From contig NC_090283.1 in the NCBI RefSeq assembly GCF_037392515.1, forward strand, positions 40,130,249-40,194,248: a stretch of DNA of 64,000 nucleotides, written 5' to 3'. This stretch comes from Haliotis asinina. Its lineage: Eukaryota > Mollusca > Gastropoda > Lepetellida > Haliotidae. The notes under the pieces were generated by a model. It was not told the DNA's origin. It made no database searches and saw nothing but the letters and a program-made list of their open reading frames with translations. The position numbers were made by a program, and so were the translations under genes. Positions 24,470 through 35,976 of this stretch are shown here, one piece after another (position 1 is the first letter of the stretch; the number at the start of each line of letters is the position of its first letter).

Positions 24470-26363
24470 ATGGATTGGATCGAAAGGCATAAAGCGTTAA
24501 GAATGAAACAGCTCCAGCAGGCTGGCTGTGTGCTACTTCTTGTGTTGAACATAGCAGTGGGTATAACGGTTATTTGTTGTGTGGTGTCCAACAATCAAAA
24601 CATAATGGCTCCAAACACAAACAAATTGAAGCAAGAAATTGGCATGGTAAGAAGACACATGATTTGGACATTCCTTAACCTTTCACCAAGAATGTTAGAC
24701 GTACATTTTTTTTGTCTGTAAACATCAAGGTTTCTATTGTTCATTTAAAAAGGAACGTGTGTTTTCATGGAATCCCTTGTGTTATAATATACAACACTTA
24801 TGTCAAAGAGTACCTAGTCTTAAATATCCTTAGAAAAAAGAGATCTTTTTCCTGTGAAGGAATGATTCACTTAGTATTGGCGGTGACACCAGGTGTTCAC
24901 GAATAGATTAAGCTTGTCTGAACCTACAGTTAACTGAACTAAAGCACTAATTTGATCATTATACAGATATACGATGAGCAACTGAAGAAAATAAATGACG
25001 ATGATACTGGTAATTCCAAACAGAAAGGTGAGCAGATCAAATCATAACAGTTCTTATTTTCTATTCTGATATATCCAAAACATTCACCTGTCAAGTTTCC
25101 GTTGGATATAAACATTTAAAAGGTTTCTTACCATCGCTAAAAGGAACAATGAGTTCAAAGACGAGTGAATGAGTATGATTTTACGCCGCTTGAATGTTCC
25201 AGCAATATAACAGTGGAGGGCACCAGAAATGGGGTCCACACATTGTTCCCATGTGGGAAATCGGACCCTAGCCTCAGGCATGACTAAGCTACCCCACCAT
25301 CCCGTTGAAAGACGAGGATATATAGTTTGATATCTTATGATCACTTTTCTACAGTTGCCCTAGCCTGTGTTTTGACTGCTATGTTTATGAAAATTACATT
25401 TTACAGGTGGAAGTCAGTCAAAAATATCTCCAACCTTTTGGAACCTCCTGACACCTATAGCATACTTTCCTGGACTTGACTTCGATGGACATATTGGTAA
25501 GACGTTCACGTAGTCCTAACCGATACATTTAATCCTAACCAATACATTTAAATCATATCCGATACATATATACGTTTGATCTGATGTGCTTATGTGACAT
25601 GTAATTATGTAACGTGAAGATTTGTGTTAGATTGATCTTCATGCTTGTCGTAAGAGGCGGCAAATGGGATCGGGTATCCACGCTCACCGACATGGTTGAC
25701 TCATGTCCATCCACAACTGATATTGATGATCATGATGTTAATCACTTGATTGTCTGGTCCTGACTCGATTACTTTCACACCGGCACCATGTAACTGCAAT
25801 TTTGCGGAGTGTGGCTTTGTCATCAAACAAAACCTCAAACATGGCGATGGGTACTTTTTTCAGATGTGCGTTTATATCACTGCAATTAAGGAATTACAAG
25901 CAATAATTCTGCTGACTCTGTGAACAATTTCATTCCAGAGAATCAAAATGACACAGCCATACGAAACTGGGCACCCTTTGTCGGACCTGGGGGACGTCAA
26001 CTGAAGTATAATGGAATGGAGTATGAGAATGGCAGTATTATAGTTCCCGCCACAGGGGTGTACGTTGTGTACAGCCACGTTAAATTTTACACAGAGAAGA
26101 ATCATCGAGATGACACCGAAATTGATTTTCACCATTCCGTAATGAGGTACGATGCAGTAAAACAGACGAGTCAACCTGCTCTTGCTGACACAATGTCTGA
26201 GAATAAGAATGACGTCATTGACGGCGGTTCCCTGGAATACTCCAGCAACATCCACGGACTCCTGCAACTCAATGCCGGGGATCAGCTGGTTGTTGCATTA
26301 TCACAGCTGAAACCACTACAGCATGACCGGGACTGGCATTACTTTGGTGTATACATGATTTAA
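24470..26363 (+). CDS. TNF superfamily ligand 3 (type II membrane protein, 4 exons)
   Basis: Predicted 250-residue TNF-family cytokine. Coding exons are 24470-24646, 24967-25027, 25407-25496 and 25939-26363, phases 0, 1, 1. Exons 3 and 4 match the lengths in ligand 2 (90 and 425 nt). Exon 1 encodes an 18-residue cytoplasmic tail, then an anchor (about residues 19-39, CVLLLVLNIAVGITVICCVV). Exon 3 encodes FWNLLTPIAYFPGLDFDG. Exon 4 encodes the TNF domain: APFVGPGGRQLKYNGMEYEN, GVYVVYSHVKFY, LLQLNAGDQLVV and YFGVYMI. An acceptor (TTGTTACAG, ends 24468) sits one base before the ATG, implying a non-coding first exon. Intron 2 carries a family-A SINE and intron 3 a family-B SINE. All motifs are intact, so it is probably functional. 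Its receptor and subfamily cannot be assigned from sequence alone. Confidence 0.9.
25160..25305 (-). repeat. SINE family A copy in intron 2 of TNF ligand 3
   Basis: GAGTGAATGAGTATGATTTT, ACGCCGCTTGAATGTTCCAG, CACCAGAAATGGGGTCCACA and a head reading AGCTACCCCACCATCCC mark a reverse-oriented copy. Confidence 0.82.
25617..25832 (+). repeat. SINE family B copy in intron 3 of TNF ligand 3
   Basis: ATGCTTGTCGTAAGAGGCGG, ATGGTTGACTCATGTCCATC and GTCTGGTCCTGACTCGATTA identify the family. The 3' tail is decayed. Confidence 0.8.
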
Positions 26364-26449
26364 AACACATCTGAGCAATCTTATCGGTTGTTTTTGAGTT
26401 ATTAAAAAAATCACGGATTCAACCATCTCACCCATTCAGCCACCGTGTG

Positions 26450-27560
26450 TGGAGAGGAAGTGCATGTGTGTGCATGTGTTACATCAACTGTAACGCCCCT
26501 GTACGTGTCTATAGGGGAGTTTTTTGTGTCAGCCGAGCACTAAGACAAGGATGTGTTTTATCACCACTGCTTTTTAATCTTAAAAATATTAATGAACTCT
26601 TAGATACTATTTTTGAACAGGGAAGAGTCGTACGTAATGAAAATAGGAAATGAAGTTATCTCTATTCTCGCCTATGCCGACGACATTGTGTTAATTGCCG
26701 AATCAGAAAATGACCTGAATTATAGATTATTGCTACGCTGGTGCCATAAGAACAAATGTCATTGAACAGGGATAAATCAAAGGTAGTCCACTTCTGAGAC
26801 CCTCACTGCCACACACCGAAATCACCCTCAATTTCGGGGAGATAGAACTGGATGTTTGCGCACAATACCAATACCTGGGAATCATGCTCTCAAAAGATCT
26901 GAATTATAACGCAATGACGAGGTGTGCGGTGAAGTCAGCCAACAGAGGTTTAGTTATCGCTAAATTCAATCACCTTGGAGAAATGGCTTTCGATGTATAC
27001 ACGAAGCTCTCCGACTCGATGATTTGGCCGATTCTAGACTATTTTGCGGATATATGGGGAAGAGGTGAAGATTCTGCAGTCAAAATTCTTCGCCACGGAG
27101 CGATGCGCTGTTTATGGGCGTAGTGCAATATACCCGAAAACTTCGTGTAAACGATGATTCAGGCTGGACATCCCCGGTGGCGAGACAGTGGATTGTAGTT
27201 ACCAGAACATATGGGCAGTTAGTCAACATGAGCGAAAGAAGAACGAATAAACGTGCGTTCTTTCATCATGGTTAGGACCATGAACAGAAACTACTGGACT
27301 CGGCGTGTTGAGAAATATCTAGAGGACAATGGAATGGATCACACATAACAGCCTGTGCAACTTTAGAAAGCCAAGACAGTTGCAGGAATACCTTTTAAAA
27401 ATTATACGTCGAATTGGAGTGAGAAACGAAATGCTCGTCCAGGCCACAACCGTTCATCAACTGGTCTCAGCGAGCTTTGACATTGTAGACAGTTTAAGGG
27501 GCAATATCATACTGAGAGCTACCTCACTCACCCTCTACCCAGATCACATATAACTGCCTT
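26450..27560 (+). mobile_element. LINE (non-LTR) reverse transcriptase fragment
   Basis: Reverse transcriptase motifs appear in order. ALRQGCVLSPLLFNL lies near 26540-26583, and AYADDIVLIAESENDL near 26670-26718. QYLGIMLSKDLNYN and LSDSMIWPILDYFADIWG lie between 26865 and 27060. YADD is intact, but the frame is broken at least three times. There is no endonuclease part and no tail. It begins only about 90 bp after the stop of TNF ligand 3. Jockey/CR1-type by general pattern; clade uncertain. Confidence 0.85.
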
Positions 27561-28545
27561 TGCTTCGTGTCGGTGTTGGGTGGTGCCACTGAGGTTTGAA
27601 ACAGGACACTATGAAAACCTTCATTTCAACCATTGTTTTACTTGAGTCAACATAGAATGAGTAAGTGAGATAATTATTTGACGTCACATCAGCAGTACAT
27701 CAGCCATATCCCGACAACATTTAACACTTATATGGACTATGTGTATATTTTACAAGCAGTAAAACAACTAGAATACAACAAACAGACTTAAAGCTAACCT
27801 TGAAAGTTAAAACTAATATCACTGCTTAGACAATACGCTATAAAGACACTTTTCTATATGAACAGTTTTATACTTTACGTAGCAGCCCGTTCCTTAGCAA
27901 CCATTAATAGTGTCAAGGCTGTGTATTCATGTCATATCTTTTATATCATACTCGTGTTTATTTTTAAGCAGTAGTGTCTCTCAATAATTGCTGAGCGATT
28001 TGTTGCATAAAAAGTGGGACAAAACTAACAATTATCTGTCTCTCTAGAGTGATTTTCACTGTTGTTTACTGTCTACATTTTTATAATCCTTTGTTTTGCG
28101 GGTGCTATTATCTTGTAAATGCCGGGAATATAAATCACTGTCAAAGTATTAACACCCATAATTTTGACATGTTATGTACAACATATTTTTACACACATTT
28201 TATTAATAGAATAATGTTGCACATTTTACAACTTCTCTACTTAACTTTACGTACCAAACTTATGTAATTCTGTTTCGTAGAGAAAAGAAGCAAACCTGAA
28301 TGTACACTAATCGATATAATAAAATGATGATCAATATTATCGCATGTTTCAATAATTGCTTATCCAATCCAATGGTTTCAGCAATTACAACTTACTGCTT
28401 AAACGCTGCTACGTGGTTGGGAAGTCGGCGTGAACATGAAACGTTTGTTACACCACACTAAATAAGTATATCTGGGCTTCGGGTAGTTTCAGCGCGGAGA
28501 ACAGGTTCATATTGATATTGCAACTGAATATGCCTCTAGTAACCG
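27561..28545. other. Intergenic, no supported gene
   Basis: AT-rich, with no exon or repeat that I can support. Confidence 0.5.
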
Positions 28546-28546
28546 G

Positions 28547-28722
28547 GGGCGGTGAGGTAGCCTAGTGGTTAAAGCGTTCGCTCGTCACGCCGAAGACCCG
28601 GGTTCGATTCCCCACATGGGTACAATGTGTGAAGCCCATTTTCTGGTGTCCCCCGCCGTGATATTGCTGGAATATTGCTAAAAGCGGCGTAAAAGTAAAC
28701 TCACTCACTCACTCACTCTAGT
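28547..28722 (+). repeat. SINE family A, full tRNA-derived copy
   Basis: The head GGGGCGGTGAGGTAGCCTAG-TGG carries an A-box-like segment, and GGGTTCGATTCCCC is a near-perfect B box. The body is GTGAAGCCCATTTTCTGGTG and GATATTGCTGGAATATTGC, and the tail is GGCGTAAAAGTAAACTCACT plus (CACT)n. This is the most complete copy in the window and orients the others. The head does not close into a full tRNA cloverleaf, so it is not a tRNA gene. Confidence 0.93.
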
Positions 28723-30952
28723 AACGGATGCATGTGATTAAAGTAAACGGGACAGATGTGGTTGTGTTCCAGTTTTCATTGCGTTTAGAAATCTCTCGCG
28801 GTGGCCAGGATAGAAACGTTTTTTTTTTCTGACCTGTATAATCCTTTGACCTCGATTTTATTGGTGAATGTAAACAATCTGCGAGTCTTACATGATTCAA
28901 GGTCAATACCGAACGCAGCCTCCAAATGAGAACACGGCAGCTAACACTCTCCTTATACCCCCTGTTAGCCTCCTGACTCTTCTGGTGTAAAACAGCTTGC
29001 ATCTGGGCCAGGGTCTCAACATGCGAATCCCCTTGTGACACACGACGTTCCAGGAATGCTGCAAAGGGCTGAGATCGGTGTTAATTCACTCGAAAGATAT
29101 ATCAGGGAGTGATTAAGTAAGTTCTTTTCATATAGATATATTTGACATGATAGTCAAATGAAAATCACTACAGGCAGCATGGGGACGTTTTCAATGATAT
29201 ATATCCGTACCAACCGACTCGTTACAATATTTCTCGTGAAGCTTTTATAACTCAGGGTTCCAAAAATACCAGTGTCCTCAGTGGCATTATAACAAGTTTT
29301 AAATTATGTTTTCATAATCAGACCTATCATAGATAATATATCTGCAGCGAAATGTACGAGCATACCCTAATTGCCTACACCGTCATTGTGTTAATTATTG
29401 CCAACACAGCTGAGGATGTGAAATATTTTACTACTTCCATTCTTGTAGTGACAAACACACATTATAACTACATCACAATATAAACATCGTCATTATTAAA
29501 TCTTGATCAATTATAGCATATTTCTATAATTTCTTATCCAACGACACCGAAAGCCTATGTACTGCTAGACACATATTAGATGATCCTGCGCACTAAACGC
29601 ATTTGTGACAAGAGAGGCGGTACAACGAATTGGGCGAGTACACTTGGCTGCTACAGGTAGCTTGACGATTATGCACGTGCCATACATGCTAACCGTGACA
29701 TGAAATCAACACCGCATATTCCTTCGAATAATAAGACTGCAATTTCAGTCAAAAGATACTGATCATGATATTCCACGCTAACCTTTAGTTAAGACGAAGA
29801 CAAGTAAATGATTGGGGCATTGACAAGCATTTTAGCTATTGAACAATGTTGTTTAAAAAACCCCAGGAAAATGTCATTTGCTTCGTGAAATGGATCGGTG
29901 GTCCTAAACATATTTGCTCAGTATATTGTGTTGATTCAATTCGTTGGGACTGTACCTGTTTCCAAATCGAGTGTGCTATAACAATTCATGCCTGAAACGC
30001 ACGGGGAAAATGAACTTCTCGATATTTATCAGACAACCTGTCTCCCTCTTGTTTCAAGTGGATCGTTCTGTGGGGCGTTCCCAAGTATGCAAATTGGGGT
30101 CATTTGTCAGGTCGTGGATCATCTTATATGTGTTTACCAGTAAGTCGTGACGAGTGGTTTTCCCTACCAGGAAGTTATTTGCACAAGTGACATTTGCATA
30201 GCGTAGAGTCAGGATATATGAGTCAAACGCTCTCCGCATGTGATTCTCGGGGAATCCTAAGTTGTCGATATCAATACATTCCTGAAAAGAACACATGCAC
30301 GGAATAGGCGTACCACGTAGTGTTCCTCTACCACCACGTCATGCTGGTGATTTTACAAAAACGCATGTCTATTGTACTCATTTGTGAGCGGTTATTTACA
30401 GCAGTGTATTTTGACGAACATGCACCTACAAGCTGTCGTAATCAGTTTGCTTGAGAAAATCCCCGGAAAAGACTGCTGCTTGTGTGGGCATTGAAGGGAT
30501 AAGGCGACCATTCAGTTTACTATGCGGCTTATTCCTTATAAGAATGAAAGGGAGTCGGTTTCCATAAAACCTTGCTTTTCTGCGAACTGTGGATATTTTT
30601 GACTATGCGATATGATATCACGAATGCGTCACGTTGTATGTTTCAGTGTCCCTGTGCTGGTATTTACTAATATTTACTACTATTTACTATGATAAAATCA
30701 GCTGCAGGATACGATTGTATCATTGCTCCATTTACAAATGTCTACATCCGACCCTTGTGATGCGTTAAATCCTTAATGCACCATTTAAGTTAGGAAATGA
30801 CATCATTAAGACGGTTTTACCAAACACTGGTTAGCGTATCATTATCTATTGACGTCATAATCTAAATAGTTTCATTAAATTCGGGTGTGTTAACATGGAC
30901 CTACAAGAGGTATATACGACCACGAGAGAGGGGAGGGAGGGAGAGAGAGAGG

Positions 30953-30987
<35 letters not shown>

Positions 30988-31295
30988 AATGACTAATTTC
31001 CGGCGTAAACTACTGTCGTAAATGTGTTAACGTGGACACACATGGTATGACCTCGTTTTGATTTCGGAATACAGATTTTATCCCACACGAATGTTTTCTC
31101 AAAATCTAGTTACCCGATAGAATATCCTGTACACCTATTGTGATTCCATCTCTTGGGTAGCTAAAAGATTGTAGAGATTGCAGTTAGTTCATAAATTTAG
31201 ATAACTAAGCTGGTTCGGTAAATGTTAAAACTGACAGCATTTATTTTGCTCATGCTCTTTCATTTTTGCCTTTGTGTTGTCTGATTTGTTATACA
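28723..31295. other. Intergenic, no supported gene
   Basis: No supported exon. A (GA)n tract lies at about 30924-30984. The 107-residue minus-strand frame at 28718-29041 shows no domain. Confidence 0.5.
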
Positions 31296-31297
31296 TA

Positions 31298-31420
31298 GTG
31301 AGTGCGTGAGTTTTGTTTTACGCCGCACTCAGCAATATTCCAGGTATATGGCGGCGGTCTGTAAATAATCGAGTCTGGACTAGACAATCCAGTCATCAAC
31401 AACATGAGCTGTCACAGTAC
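31298..31420 (-). repeat. SINE family B fragment
   Basis: TACGCCGCACTCAGCAATAT, ATGGCGGCGGTCTGTAAATA and GACAATCCAGTCATCAACAA match the tail half of the family in reverse. Confidence 0.88.
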
Positions 31421-31910
31421 CTTTGAGCTGTCAGGTTGTAATGACGCAGGCAGTAATGAACAGTATATTGCTCAATCAGAAAATATGAGAGCCCGGGTTC
31501 GTGTCCATAAACAACAAATAAAGTCACCTGAAACCCGATGTATCCCACTGAATTAGCATCTAGATGTCTATGCCAAAGGAAAGGATATTAAATTCATAAC
31601 GTTTCCTTTTTTATTAAGTTAAAAATTCAGACAAACTAAAACGAATTTTAGAAGAAAACTACTTCATAGATAAGTTCAAACCAAAGTAAAACCACTGTAA
31701 GCTTTGAACTTGTCCCTCTACTGTGACGTCATAATGTATATGTAATGAAGTCATACTGTAACGGCTACAATCTCTCTGAAGATACAGGTTTGAAATACAA
31801 GCATTGTTTGTAATTATGACTTAACACCTGTAATGTTGTTGGGTTTTTTGTTTTGTTTCTTTTTATATTTTGTACGTACCTACCTCCGTTCCTACCTACC
31901 CACCTACCTG

Positions 31911-32225
31911 AATATACATACATACATACATACATACATACATACATACATACATACATACATACATACATACATACATACATACATACATACATACATA
32001 CATACATACATACATACATACCGAATGTTAAATGTATAGAGGAAATATCTCATACGCACATACGCACATGTGCGCACACAGATAGATAGAGAGATGTCTA
32101 GATACGCACATAGATGCATACATAGATATATATATATATACATACATACATAGATAGATACATAGATATATAGATACATACATACATAGATACATACATA
32201 GATACATAGGTACATACATACATAC
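31911..32225. repeat. (CATA)n microsatellite and degenerate extension
   Basis: About 27 uninterrupted CATA units (31914-32022), then mixed GATA/CATA units from 32080 to 32225. The repetitive Tyr/His/Ile open frames on both strands are artefacts. Confidence 0.95.
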
Positions 32226-32324
32226 ATCCGATGATGGGAGACTGCCTTGTCCAGTACAGGGCACGAACAGGCCGTTTTATGCAGCCAAATAAGTCCAGAA
32301 GGACATTGGACGGTATTTTATTAA

Positions 32325-33240
32325 GAAGAGGGCATTTTCACATTTTTGAGGGTTATTAACTTGCTCAGCGTAACATGGTTAAGCCTTCTAAGTGGAGACG
32401 TCGAGTCCAACCCCGGCCCGACCACCCGACTACAACAGGTACAGCACACTCTAGCAGTAGGTGACAGTGGCAATGCTGAACTTGCGACTAGGGACAGTGA
32501 GGCTATCTTGATATTAAGAGAACTGAAAAATGATGTGAAAATTATGAGCGAGAACTGTAAAGAGCTAAATGTAAGGGTTGACAAGATGGCGTCCAATCTG
32601 CACGTGATCTGAACGTGAGTCCCTCGTGCAAACAAACCTGCAGTTACAACGAACACTCTCGAAAATGGAAGAAAAGTTGGAAGATCTGGAGTGCCGAAAT
32701 AGAAGAAATAACTTGCCGTTTCATGGAATAGAGGTAGAGAAAGATGAAACTCTGCACAAAAAGTGAAAATAAAGTAAGGGACATGATTCGAGACAAACTG
32801 GATACGGTAAATACAGACTGAGGATATCATTATCGAAAGGGCCCATAGGCTCAATCCCAAAAAGAGAAATAACGATATCATCGTCAAATTTCTTCTGTCG
32901 AGAAACAAGAGTGACATTTTCATGCGGAGCCGTGAAAAGGTCAATTCAGATTCTAATTTAAGGGTAACGGGGGATTTTCGGCAAAAGATAAGGGAGAATA
33001 GAAGTGCCCTCTCGGAGATGTTTGTGCAGGCCCGGAATTCGGGGAAAAGACCGAAAATGAGCATCAACAGGCTGATTATTGATAGGGAGGTCCACTTCTA
33101 TGATCGGAAACGGAAGAAGATTGTCAAGTTCAACGAGCGTGACAATGTGACAACCACTGTGCATAAGCACTGTGGGTTTTTTTTCCGGTGTTGGACCAGG
33201 TTCTACTTCTCCGCACCCATGGGAGGTAACTCTGATTCTT
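32325..33240 (+). pseudogene. LINE ORF1 (with N-terminal 2A-like peptide), broken
   Basis: The N-terminal part reads VINLLSVTWLSLLSGDVESN then PGP, a 2A-like sequence. It is followed by a coiled-coil-like stretch (ILRELKNDVKIMSENCKELN). After a stop near 32610, another frame gives MEEKLEDLECRNRRNNLPFH and GIEVEKDE, the signature of the ORF1 nucleic-acid-binding proteins of LINEs. Around 32820-33120 come IIERAHRLNPKKRN and MRSREKVNSDSNLRVTGDF, typical of the ORF1 RRM-like and C-terminal domains. At least three frame breaks are present. No ATG is visible before the 2A, so the start may be lost. Confidence 0.8.
32346..32420 (+). other. 2A-like translational recoding motif
   Basis: The codons for DVESNPG-P occupy 32397-32420 and match the canonical D-V/I-E-x-N-P-G-P. 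It is preceded by the hydrophobic WLSLLSG usual for 2A. In picornaviruses and some non-LTR elements, including mollusc ones, the ribosome skips the Gly-Pro bond. Here the junction would lie between 32417 and 32418. Placing it at the protein N-terminus next to a hydrophobic run fits reports of 2A acting as a signal sequence in such elements. Confidence 0.85.
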
Positions 33241-33294
33241 GCAAGTGTAAACATGTGAGAAGGCTCAAATTACATCCTGTCATGGAATATTGAA

Positions 33295-33806
33295 CAGAGT
33301 CAGGGCACCACTACAAACAAGGATAATGGGTCATTCCGGTGATTATCCCTAATCTTAGGGATGGAACGAGCTCGCTATGGGCATAAAAACGCGCGTTTTC
33401 CACTACACGGGCGAGCAATGTACAGTTTGCATCACCTTACAACAGCTAGTTATGCAAACACCGGGAATTTACCGCATTTTGGTCGACTGGTCCGAAGTAA
33501 ATATGACCTGCCTCGCCATTTTGCGCAATTATGCCCGTCAACATGCTTAGTTAATGTTTGTATGTACATTTATGTCACTCACCTAGGGGAACGATCTTTC
33601 CCCTCTGCACCCAAACCGGAACTGCCACTTGATTGGCACACAAACTTCCGCAAGGGGACGTAATGCGATGTAGGGGTCGGAAACCGTGAAATAGCTATGG
33701 TGTGCTCTCAGGACCATTTCCACATTGTGAAAATCGCATACATGACAGAACACAGTACAGCAGTTGGAAAGGAACTTTCAATCATGAAAACAAGTACACA
33801 TGCATT
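33295..33806. repeat. Left inverted terminal arm of the large transposon
   Basis: Pairs with 39083-39584. The inner 160 bp (about 33648-33806) differs from the other arm at about one base, while the outer part is clearly diverged. It also has about 45 bp extra near 33322-33368 that can itself form a stem (GGATAATGGG / TTATCCCTAA). Confidence 0.85.
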
Positions 33807-34179
33807 CAAAATAAACGTAACTGATAAATGTAAATTGTGATACATGTAATTAACAAAAGAAAAATTAGTGACACGTCTGTGTATTATCTTCTTGTTACAG
33901 CTGCAACAACAGGAAGTGCAGTTGCAGCCGTCATGACCTTTTTGCACAAAATAAATATTAATCGTTCAGTGTTTCTACAATTTCCTCAAAGAAACGGGTC
34001 AAGCCCATCCATGACACACATTTAAAATTGGGCTACCTAAAAGTAAAATCAACGTATATATGCACATCCTGCATAGCTTATATGAAGGAACATTTCATCC
34101 AACCACAATTATCACCCACCAGAAGACATCGCCATTGAGACAATTAATACAGCAACTGACAATGACAGGCTCAGTGAAG

Positions 34180-35165
34180 AACAAATAAACAATCTGTGCG
34201 AGTTAGTGGGGAAACTTGCGAGGAACGGCATACAAACAGACATCACAGAGATATGTAGGCATTACCAAAGGGATGTTTTTTCATCATAATTATGCGTTGA
34301 CACCGTGACTAAAAGAAAGACATTCACTGTTGCTAGAATTTCTTACAGCGTTTGCTAATGTCAATGTGAATGCATTGGATAATGAAGAATCTGACAAGTC
34401 CTTGCGCGTACTGTGTACAGTCGTTGATCACATGTACTTTCTTGTGTCACCCAGCATAGTCACGCCATTGGCCTTCGTTTCAAACATGTTTCCCTACTTT
34501 ATCTCAGGCAACGAAAGTGCACATCAACTCCATCACAGTACAAGTCCTTGTGGCACTTACACGACTATACGGAAATGGATAGAGAGAGGAACTAACGTCC
34601 CCAATAGATTGTCCACTGAAGGCAGTGTTTGTATTTACTTTGATAATAACCAGGTCCTACAGAAAAGGTAGAGGGTTGTACTTAGCTTCAAGCTTCAAAA
34701 TGCAGTATCATGACCCATGCCATTGCCATACAAAACCCGCACAACAACATTCACCCTTTTACTGGCTCTACACAGTGTCTGATGCTAACTGCACTACTGA
34801 ATTAAATGATATGAGTTCAGCATGTGAACAACACCTGTGGCAATACACTAATGTTTTCATCCAGTCTGAGATAAAACATGTTCTGCAGACATTGTCGCAA
34901 CCAAACCCGGATGAAACCATGAGTGACAGTATTGCTAAGGGTGAAGTTGAGGTCATTGATCTAGGGGGTTTTAAGACCACGTCTGATCCATATTGTCTTG
35001 TCGACTCTCACCATCCACAATTTCCGCCTACCACAACACTCACGGATAACAGCACTAGGTCATCAAGCAGGGTTGGGGCAGGGAAGACAGTGGATAGGTT
35101 GTGATGGCACTCCCTACAACCACGTTGCCCGGATGATTGAGGACTGGTATTCCTGTGGTGAATGT
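34180..35165 (+). pseudogene. Degraded transposon-encoded protein, unknown family
   Basis: Adjacent frames give LSEEQINNLCELVGKLARNG, LLEFLTAFANVNVNALDNEE, PLAFVSNMFPYFISGNESAH and VCIYFDNNQVLQKR, with WIGCDGTPYNHVARMIEDWY and SCGECGQEF at 35090-35170. The tone is that of an uncharacterised protein of large invertebrate transposons, with a possible C2H2-type finger starting at CGEC. Several frameshifts separate the pieces. I cannot assign a catalytic domain. Confidence 0.5.
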
Positions 35166-35190
35166 GGACAGGAGTTCCGCAGCGAGGTAC

Positions 35191-35314
35191 CGAGGTACTG
35201 TCGTCGAGTGGACATACAAGCAAAGGGGAAGGAGGTACTGTCGTCGAGTGGACATACAAGCAAAGGGGAAGAAGGTACTGTCGTCGAGTGGACGGACATA
35301 CAAGCAAAGGGGAA
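35191..35314. repeat. 40-bp minisatellite, three copies
   Basis: GGTACTGTCGTCGAGTGGAC plus ATACAAGCAAAGGGGAAG repeats at 40-bp spacing (35191, 35231, 35271). The third copy has a 4-bp insertion (GGAC). Confidence 0.93.
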
Positions 35315-35976
35315 GGGGGTGACTTTATCCTTGAAGGTCGGAATCTTAAAGTGAAGACATGGGCGTTACAACGGAGCACACGTGGCTAAGGAGCTGTCGT
35401 AATCTCGACAGGGTGGAAAAGGTAAATATCAAATTGAATGTAAAATAATACATAGATAATACATACATAATAATAATAATAGGATATTCAAATCCTATGC
35501 AATATATTGAATCAGTAAATTCGGCCACCACACATACTGTTATGGCAGGTTATAACTCACCAATTCTTTTTGTTTTAATTCTTTGTGATTAGCCTTGATT
35601 ATAACTATGTTATTATGACAAAGCGTTACCCTAAGTGGTGTAGAGGGAAAGGTGTATCAAATGAAGTGGGTCGATTCCCGCTCAGGCGTTATTATTTCTT
35701 TTTTATTATGTTATATACATTACGTTGATGTTTTACTGCAATAAAGGACAGACATATGCATATTGTTTCCGAGGTGGTTTTTTTTGCTGATGATGGCTTT
35801 GTTATGGGATGATTGTGATCAGGATAGTAGTACGATATGTATTTCAGATGGATGATGCGTTTAACATGAATGTCAAGACATGTCAAATGCACCTAGTATT
35901 CACAGCTACTGTTTTGGTGTTGGCATCCAAACCAAAAATTGGCTTTTGTGGTGATCAGCATTGCTGTCGTATGTTA

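Noticed and set aside
28547-28620. tRNA gene
   Set aside because: A and B boxes are present but no full cloverleaf forms, and the sequence continues into a SINE body and tail.
31765-32264. Tyr/His/Ile repeat proteins on both strands
   Set aside because: Translations of the (CATA)n microsatellite.
32321-33067. 248-residue open frame on the minus strand
   Set aside because: It lies antisense to the LINE ORF1 pieces, which carry family motifs on the plus strand. The minus translation shows no known domain.
35008-35379. Open frames on both strands over the 40-bp minisatellite
   Set aside because: Frames are kept open by the repeat and the translations are just repeats of one unit.
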